Below are positions 59,580 to 64,000 of a stretch of DNA of 64,000 bases, one piece after another. How positions within the stretch are numbered: position 1 is the first letter of the stretch; each line of letters starts with the position of its first letter. This DNA is from Mycobacterium mantenii. Its GTDB lineage: Bacteria; Actinomycetota; Actinomycetes; Mycobacteriales; Mycobacteriaceae. Both the position numbers and the translations under genes were made by a program. The notes under the pieces were generated by a model, which searched no databases, was not told where the DNA came from, and saw only the letters and a list, made by a program, of their open reading frames with translations. The DNA lies in NCBI RefSeq assembly GCF_010731775.1, contig NZ_AP022590.1, forward strand, positions 5,270,001 to 5,334,000. The letters run 5' to 3'.

Positions 59580-60602
59580 TTACCGCCGGCTCATGGTCAG
59601 CGTGCCCGCGGTCAGATGCAGCTCGGCTGCGGTGGTCCTCTTGCCGGTGCGGACTTCCCGCTCGAGCTGGCGCTGCTTCGAGATCTCGAATTTCTCGCAG
59701 GTTTGCTCGAGCTCCTTGATCAGCACACCGAGGTCGTCGCGCATCGCGGCGGCGTCGCCGGTGAAGTCCTCGCGCTCGAAGATGCGCCATTTCTTCAGCA
59801 CCGGCATGACCACATCGTCGAGGTGGATGCGCGGGTCGTACACGCCGCCCACGGCGATGACGACGGCCTTGCGGCGGAACTCGGGCACCTGGTAGCCGGG
59901 CATCTGGAAGTTGCGCAACACCTTGTGCAGCGATCGCATCGCCTGGTTGGGGCAGGCCTCGAAACCGGCCTCGCTGACGTCCCGGTAGAAGATCATGTGC
60001 AGGTTTTCGTCGGCCGAGATCTTGGCCAGCAGCTGGTCAGCGATGGTCTCGTTGCAGGCCTTGCCGGTGTTGCGGTGCGAAATCCGCGTCGCCAGCTCCT
60101 GGAACGTCACGTAGATGACGGAGTCGAACAGGCTCTCGGCGAACAGGTCGGCGCGAATCTGCTGGTTCTGACCCGGGCTGAATCCCCGGTTCACCACCTC
60201 GATGCGCAGCTTCTCCAGCTCGACCGGGTCGACCGCGCGGGTCACCACCAGGTAGTCGCGCAGCGCGATGCCGTGCCGGTTCTCCTCGGCGGTCCACCGG
60301 TTGACCCACTGGCCCCACGCGCCGTCCATGCCGAAGTTCATCGCGATCTCGCGGTGATACGAGGGCAGGTTGTCTTCGGTCATCAGGTTCTGCACCATCG
60401 CCACCTGGGCGAGGTCGGAGAGCTTGCTCTCCTCGGGGTGCCAGTCCTGCCCACCGAGCGCGTAGTAGTTCTTACCGTCCGACCACGGGATGTAGTCGTG
60501 CGGGTTCCAGTCCTTGTGCATGCTCTCGTGCCGGTTCAGGTATTTCTCGACGAACGGCTCGAGTTCCTGCAGCAGCTGTAGGTTTGTCAGCTCGGCTGAC
60601 AT
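59580..60602 (-). CDS. desA1: Acyl-ACP desaturase DesA1
   Basis: A 340-residue soluble di-iron desaturase (Rv0824c), essential for mycolic acid synthesis in mycobacteria. Iron ligands are in TAEENRHG and SADENLHM, with upstream glutamates in FQELATR. The 171-bp gap upstream contains two direct ACACAGATA elements (minus strand) and separates it from a TetR gene on the same strand. Confidence 0.94.
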   Translation of the reverse strand: MSAELTNLQLLQELEPFVEKYLNRHESMHKDWNPHDYIPWSDGKNYYALGGQDWHPEESKLSDLAQVAMVQNLMTEDNLPSYHREIAMNFGMDGAWGQWVNRWTAEENRHGIALRDYLVVTRAVDPVELEKLRIEVVNRGFSPGQNQQIRADLFAESLFDSVIYVTFQELATRISHRNTGKACNETIADQLLAKISADENLHMIFYRDVSEAGFEACPNQAMRSLHKVLRNFQMPGYQVPEFRRKAVVIAVGGVYDPRIHLDDVVMPVLKKWRIFEREDFTGDAAAMRDDLGVLIKELEQTCEKFEISKQRQLEREVRTGKRTTAAELHLTAGTLTMSRR

Positions 60603-60613
60603 AGGCCCTCCAG

Positions 60614-60650
60614 TATCTGTGTCGATGGGTAGCAGTCAATATATCTGTGT
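60614..60650 (-). promoter_or_regulatory. Repeated ACACAGATA elements upstream of desA1
   Basis: The nine-base sequence ACACAGATA (minus strand) occurs at 60614-60622 and 60642-60650, 28 bp apart, within 50 bp of the desA1 start codon. Such spaced direct copies may be activator or repressor sites or promoter duplications. No palindrome is obvious. Confidence 0.3.
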
Positions 60651-60773
60651 ACTTCAGTAGCATCAAGTTCCCCGTCCGGCGCGGCAGATGACGGTTTGAT
60701 GCCGGTTTCAAGCTGACACGGTCTCTACGTATAGTTGTACGACTTGCCGATGCGACGCGAAAGAAAACGCGCG

Positions 60774-61388
60774 TTACTGCGACTTGCCCAACTCGCCCGC
60801 CGGGACGTACGGCGCGGCCGTGATGTACAGCATGTTGACGCAGTAGTCGATGAATTGTTTGCGCGTGGCGCCCAGCTGACCGTGCAGATAGGCGGTGAAC
60901 AGGCTCGACAGGCCGCCGACCAGGCTGGTGGCGATCATCTTCTGCAGTACGGCGTCGCCGATCCGGGATAGCTTGCGCTGCAACAGGTCGATGAAATTGG
61001 GCATCCATTCCGCGCCGGAGCGGGTCAGAACCGGTTCCACCGCCGGCGCCAGCAACAGCACGCGACCGCGAACCGGATCGTCGACCATCAGCTCGACGAA
61101 TCGCTCGACGGCCTCCCGCGGGGTCGTCGCCGACGTCAGGGTGGTCATGGCGCGCGTGCAGACATCGTCGTAGACCGCGCGCACGAATTCGTCACGGTCG
61201 GCGAAGCTTTCGTAGAAATAGCGTTCGGTCAGTGCGGCCTCCCGGCAGACGGCGCGCACGGTCAGCGCCGGCCCGCCCGGACTGCCGAGCAACTGCACGC
61301 CGGCGCCGATGAGGTTGTCACGGCGAAGCGCGAGGCGACTCTCCAAGGGGACGCCGGTCCAGCGCCCCCGTCGTTGACCCGTCTGCAC
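60774..61388 (-). CDS. TetR-family regulator (Rv0825c-like)
   Basis: About 204 residues from the GTG at 61388. The helix-turn-helix region reads TVRAVCREAALTERYFYESFADRDE, and the C-terminal helices are typical of TetR. An ATG at 61427 would lengthen it but would overlap the divergent palindrome and the opposite promoter. It is divergent from the DUF2236 gene and upstream of desA1 on the same strand. A palindrome in the shared promoter is its probable site. Confidence 0.85.
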   Translation of the reverse strand: MQTGQRRGRWTGVPLESRLALRRDNLIGAGVQLLGSPGGPALTVRAVCREAALTERYFYESFADRDEFVRAVYDDVCTRAMTTLTSATTPREAVERFVELMVDDPVRGRVLLLAPAVEPVLTRSGAEWMPNFIDLLQRKLSRIGDAVLQKMIATSLVGGLSSLFTAYLHGQLGATRKQFIDYCVNMLYITAAPYVPAGELGKSQ

Positions 61389-61410
61389 ATCGCTCCTAAG
61401 CTCTAAAGTG

Positions 61411-61421
61411 ACAACGGTTGT
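61411..61421. promoter_or_regulatory. Palindrome ACAAC-G-GTTGT in the TetR/DUF2236 promoter
   Basis: A perfect 5+1+5 inverted repeat flanked by GAC and AGTC, lying 23 bp from the TetR start and 35 bp from the DUF2236 start. A likely operator for the adjacent TetR protein. Confidence 0.5.
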
Positions 61422-61455
61422 AGTCAAAATTCACGATACCTACAGGGATCCAATA

Positions 61456-62529
61456 GTGACTCAAGATACGTCCGCATCGCGCCCTCTGACCAGCGACGTC
61501 GCAGGCGGCGATGTCGTCGCCACCGCTGAGCAGTCGGTTTCGGCCGGGCCGACCGACGCCTCCGACGGTGTCGCGGGCGGCTGCCCGGTGTCCCCGGCGG
61601 GGTACGACGCGCCCCCGGCACCGCTGGGGCCCGATTCGCTGACCTGGCGGTACTTCGGGGACTGGCGGGGCATGCTGCAGGGGCCGTGGGCGGGGTCGAT
61701 GCAGAACCTGCATCCGCAGCTGGGCGCGGCGGTCATCGATCACTCCACGTTCTTCCGCGAGCGCTGGCCGCGTCTGCTGCGCTCGTTGTATCCCATCGGC
61801 GGAGTCGTCTTCGACGGTGATCGCGCGCCGGTCACCGGCGCCGAGGTCCGCGACTACCACACCGACATCAAGGGTGTCGACGACCAGGGCCGGCGCTACC
61901 ACGCGCTGAACCCCGACGTCTTCTACTGGGCGCACTCCACCTTCTTTATGGGCACCATTCATGTGGCCGAACGGTTTTGCGGCGGGATCACCGAGGAACA
62001 GAAGCGTCAGCTGTTCGATGAACATGTCGAGTGGTACCGCATGTACGGCATGAGCATGCGGCCGGTGCCGGATTCCTGGGAGGACTTCCAGGCTTACTGG
62101 GACCACATGTGCCGCAATGTGCTGGAGAACAATTGGGCGGCCCGGGCCGTCCTCGATCTGACCGAGCTACCGAAACCCCCATTCGCGCAGTGGATTCCGG
62201 ACTTCCTGTGGGCCGCGCAGCGCAAGCTGCTGGCGCCGTTTTTCGTCTGGGTGACGGTCGGCCTGTACGACCCACCGGTGCGGGAGCTGATGGGCTACCG
62301 GTGGTCACAGCGCGACGAGTGGCTGCACCGGCGCTTCGGGGACGTCGTTCGTGGCGTGTTCGCCCTGGTGCCCAGCAGGTTCCGCAAGCACCCGCGGGCC
62401 CGGGCCGGCTTGGACCGCGCCAGCGGGCGGATCCCCCTCGATACGCCATTGGTGCAAACCCCGGCGCGCAACCTGCCGCCCGAAGACGAGCGCGGCGACC
62501 CCAAGCATTACTGCCCGGTGGTGTCCTGA
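61456..62529 (+). CDS. DUF2236 (MpaB/latex-clearing-type) oxygenase-like protein
   Basis: A 357-residue protein matching Rv0826. The DUF2236 core (about 55-330) includes LRSLYPIGGVVFDGD, the conserved HALNPDVFYWAHSTFF region and EHVEWYRMYGMSM, whose histidines could bind heme or metal as in the latex-clearing protein and MpaB families. No membrane segment is clear. The GTG at 61456 is chosen over an ATG at 61408 that overlaps the palindrome. Substrate unknown, perhaps a lipid. Confidence 0.85.
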   Translation: MTQDTSASRPLTSDVAGGDVVATAEQSVSAGPTDASDGVAGGCPVSPAGYDAPPAPLGPDSLTWRYFGDWRGMLQGPWAGSMQNLHPQLGAAVIDHSTFFRERWPRLLRSLYPIGGVVFDGDRAPVTGAEVRDYHTDIKGVDDQGRRYHALNPDVFYWAHSTFFMGTIHVAERFCGGITEEQKRQLFDEHVEWYRMYGMSMRPVPDSWEDFQAYWDHMCRNVLENNWAARAVLDLTELPKPPFAQWIPDFLWAAQRKLLAPFFVWVTVGLYDPPVRELMGYRWSQRDEWLHRRFGDVVRGVFALVPSRFRKHPRARAGLDRASGRIPLDTPLVQTPARNLPPEDERGDPKHYCPVVS

Positions 62530-62550
62530 GCCGCGCTGGCGCCGTCCGCG

Positions 62551-62754
62551 TTATGCGTGGGGGTGACCGTGAACTTCCTCCAGGCCCGCCTGGTGCACGT
62601 GCTGGTGGGTGTGTTCGGCGCCGTCGGCGTGAGCGTGTGAGTGCTCGTGCTCGACGTGGTCATGTTCGTGGCTCGTGTGAGCGTGGGCGTGGGTCACGTC
62701 CCCGTGCCGGTGTTCGTGCGCGTGCGGCGCGTCGTGGGTGTGCTGTTCGTTCAC
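62551..62754 (-). CDS. Histidine-rich small metal-binding protein
   Basis: A 67-residue protein in which about a third of residues are histidine, in HxH patterns (HTHDAPHAHEHRHGD, HEHDHVEHEHSHAH, HPHA), with interspersed acidic residues. It is soluble with no signal peptide. It should bind nickel, zinc or cobalt for storage or buffering. The GTG start follows AGGAGAG. A near-palindromic AT-rich element lies about 70 bp upstream. It is convergent with the DUF2236 gene. M. tuberculosis has the metal sensor KmtR (Rv0827c) at this position. Confidence 0.75.
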   Translation of the reverse strand: MNEQHTHDAPHAHEHRHGDVTHAHAHTSHEHDHVEHEHSHAHADGAEHTHQHVHQAGLEEVHGHPHA

Positions 62755-62820
62755 CGGTGTTCTCTCCTCGGGTGAAATGCCGTGTGGCTGCTGGCCCGCG
62801 CCCGCCCCGGTCTTTGCCGC

Positions 62821-62842
62821 TATCTGCATGTATACGCAAATA
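62821..62842. promoter_or_regulatory. Imperfect 22-bp palindrome upstream of the His-rich gene
   Basis: The half-sites TATCTGCATGT and (reverse strand) TATTTGCGTAT match at eight of eleven positions. The AT-rich form and symmetry resemble ArsR/SmtB-type metal-sensor operators. It lies 66 bp upstream of the GTG of the histidine-rich gene. Confidence 0.4.
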
Positions 62843-62877
62843 CTAGTGAAGGTTGGTCCCGCTGCCAAGGACGCGGT

Positions 62878-63375
62878 TCAGGCCGAGGGGACGACCGTCG
62901 ACCGGCGGCCGCCGTTGCGCTCGTTCCAGAGCCGATAAACCTCCACCGCGTTGTCTCTGGGGTCGTAGCGCATGGGCAGCCGTCGCTGGTCCCATTCCTT
63001 GCCGAATTCGTCGTAGAACGTGGACAACTCGAAGTATTTGCGGTCATCGAGGTAGTACTGCTCGTAGCTGTCCCGGGTGGTCAGGAAAACGACTGCTTTG
63101 GGTGAGCAGTAATACAGCGAGCCCAGGCACATCGGGCACGGATGGGCCAGCGCGTAGATGGTGGCGTCGACGAGGTGCTCGGTGCCCAGCTTCATGCAGG
63201 CGTCGCGGATCGCCAGGATTTCGGCGTGGGCGGTGGGATCGTTGGTCTGGGCGACCTTGTTGGCGCTCTCGGCGAGCACCGTGCCGTCCTGGACGATCAC
63301 CGTTGCGAACGGGCGGCCACCCTCTGTCACGTTGCGGCGAGCCAGGTCGATCGTCCGCTGTGCGAAATCGGTCAC
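62878..63375 (-). CDS. Cytidine/guanine deaminase-family protein
   Basis: A 165-residue zinc deaminase. The ligand motifs are TAHAEILAI (His and catalytic Glu) and HPCPMCLGSLYYC (two cysteines), as in guanine deaminases and tRNA adenosine deaminases. It corresponds to Rv0828c. The GTG start is at 63375. The substrate may be guanine or another purine. It is convergent with nothing and divergent from the methyltransferase gene. Confidence 0.87.
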   Translation of the reverse strand: MTDFAQRTIDLARRNVTEGGRPFATVIVQDGTVLAESANKVAQTNDPTAHAEILAIRDACMKLGTEHLVDATIYALAHPCPMCLGSLYYCSPKAVVFLTTRDSYEQYYLDDRKYFELSTFYDEFGKEWDQRRLPMRYDPRDNAVEVYRLWNERNGGRRSTVVPSA

Positions 63376-63493
63376 GGGTCCTCCGGCGTGAACGGGAGCA
63401 GATACGTCGGAGAGTAGTCCCGCGGGCCGGGCTGCGGCCCTGTGATACTAAGTAGATTGTCTATGTTTTTCGTGACCCGTTGAAGGCGGCACC

Positions 63494-64000
63494 ATGGCAC
63501 GCACCGAACGTGATCGTTGGGATCTTGCGACGAGTGTCGGGGCGACGGCGACCATGGTGGCCGCCCAGCGGGCCCTGTCTTCGGACGCGAAGTTGATCGA
63601 GGACCCCTATGCGGCGCCGCTGGTGCGGGCCGTCGGGATCGACGTCTACGTCCGGCTGGTGAACGGCGAAATCGCGGCCGGCGGGAACACGGAGTTCGAT
63701 CCACAGCGCATGGCGCAGGGGATGGCCTGCCGGACCCGGTTCTACGACCAATTCTTTCTGGACGCGACCCGCTGCGGCATCGGCCAGGTGGTGATCCTTG
63801 CATCGGGCCTCGATTCCCGGGCCTACCGGCTGCCGTGGCCGGAGGGAACGGTCGTCTACGAGGTCGACATGCCGGAGGTGATCGAATTCAAGACCCTGAC
63901 GCTGGGCGACCTGGGGGCCGAGCCGACCGCGGAGCGGCGCACCGTTGCCATCGACCTGCGCGACGACTGGGCCTCGGCCCTGCAGGCAGCCGGATTCGAC
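63494..64000 (+). CDS. SAM-dependent methyltransferase (Rv0830-like), 5' part
   Basis: The first 169 residues of a leucine-carboxyl-methyltransferase-like protein (mycobacterial putative SAM-dependent methyltransferase family). Conserved blocks are the [16 protein letters not shown] start, [18 protein letters not shown], and the SAM-site region [18 protein letters not shown]. The ATG is preceded by GAAGGCGGC. The frame runs off the right edge with no stop. Its substrate is unknown. Confidence 0.9.
   Translation, partial: MARTERDRWDLATSVGATATMVAAQRALSSDAKLIEDPYAAPLVRAVGIDVYVRLVNGEIAAGGNTEFDPQRMAQGMACRTRFYDQFFLDATRCGIGQVVILASGLDSRAYRLPWPEGTVVYEVDMPEVIEFKTLTLGDLGAEPTAERRTVAIDLRDDWASALQAAGFD

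Noticed and set aside
57038..59719. An 893-codon open frame on the plus strand
   Set aside because: It runs antisense through the LCP and dus genes. Composition is low-complexity, and both opposite genes have clear family motifs.

Overview
The window is chromosomal DNA of a slow-growing, high-GC mycobacterium. Gene content and order follow the M. tuberculosis Rv0780-Rv0830 segment (purC, ptrB, emrB, purS/purQ, GntR regulator, encapsulin/DyP, pepC, purL, purF, purM, pabC, sseC2/cysA2, thiX, lmeA, glnR, mshD, pst genes, phoY2, dus, desA1). It is not M. tuberculosis: ptrB is intact, a full pstSCAB operon follows mshD, the Rv0805-Rv0806c slot holds an orphan mce gene, and several accessory genes are inserted. 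A non-tuberculous species, perhaps M. avium-complex-like, is the best guess. The species cannot be fixed from the sequence alone. I recognise no insertion sequence, prophage, tRNA, rRNA or CRISPR array.

Region by region. 1-10989: end of purC, oligopeptidase B, two tandem EmrB-type exporters, a DUF2334 protein, a flavoprotein dehydrogenase, a metallo-beta-lactamase-fold protein, a secreted protein, and purS-purQ. 10956-16875: an acyltransferase and wax ester/diacylglycerol acyltransferase pair, an epimerase, a YbjN-like protein, a GntR regulator divergent from a VOC protein, and a cupin. 16879-26032: a same-strand series (disulfide reductase, HAD dehalogenase, TMEM175-like channel, DUF427 protein, zinc-type dehydrogenase, two paralogous TetR repressors, alpha/beta hydrolase) facing a MOSC-ferredoxin reductase fusion. 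The same 18-bp palindrome lies upstream of four of these transcription units. 26062-34200: encapsulin and its DyP peroxidase cargo with a 57-bp tandem repeat at the DyP start, aminopeptidase PepC, a TetR divergent from a split phosphotransferase, purL and a CPBP protease.

34208-41277: orphan Mce protein, a sterol-carrier-like protein, purF, purM, DUF3073, the YgfZ-like protein, pabC, then two overlapping micro-ORFs ahead of a long hairpin. 41366-45415 is an accessory pair: a TIR-transmembrane-PknH-sensor protein and a membrane protein with Rossmann-like and ryanodine-receptor (RyR) domains, which together look like an NAD/nucleotide-linked conflict or stress-sensing module. 45507-49465 is a sulfur/redox cluster: nitrobindin, a tiny membrane protein, sseC, cysA2, a DUF4395 protein, a polycysteine leader peptide that probably senses cysteine, membrane thioredoxin ThiX and LmeA. 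49586-64000: glnR-mshD, pstSCAB with convergent phoU, an LCP ligase, dus, desA1, a TetR divergent from a DUF2236 oxygenase-like gene, a histidine-rich metal-binding peptide, a deaminase and the start of a methyltransferase.

Themes: de novo purine synthesis genes (purC, S, Q, L, F, M) are spread over 38 kb; phosphate uptake and nitrogen control sit together; and regulators repeatedly sit beside palindromes that can be read in the sequence.
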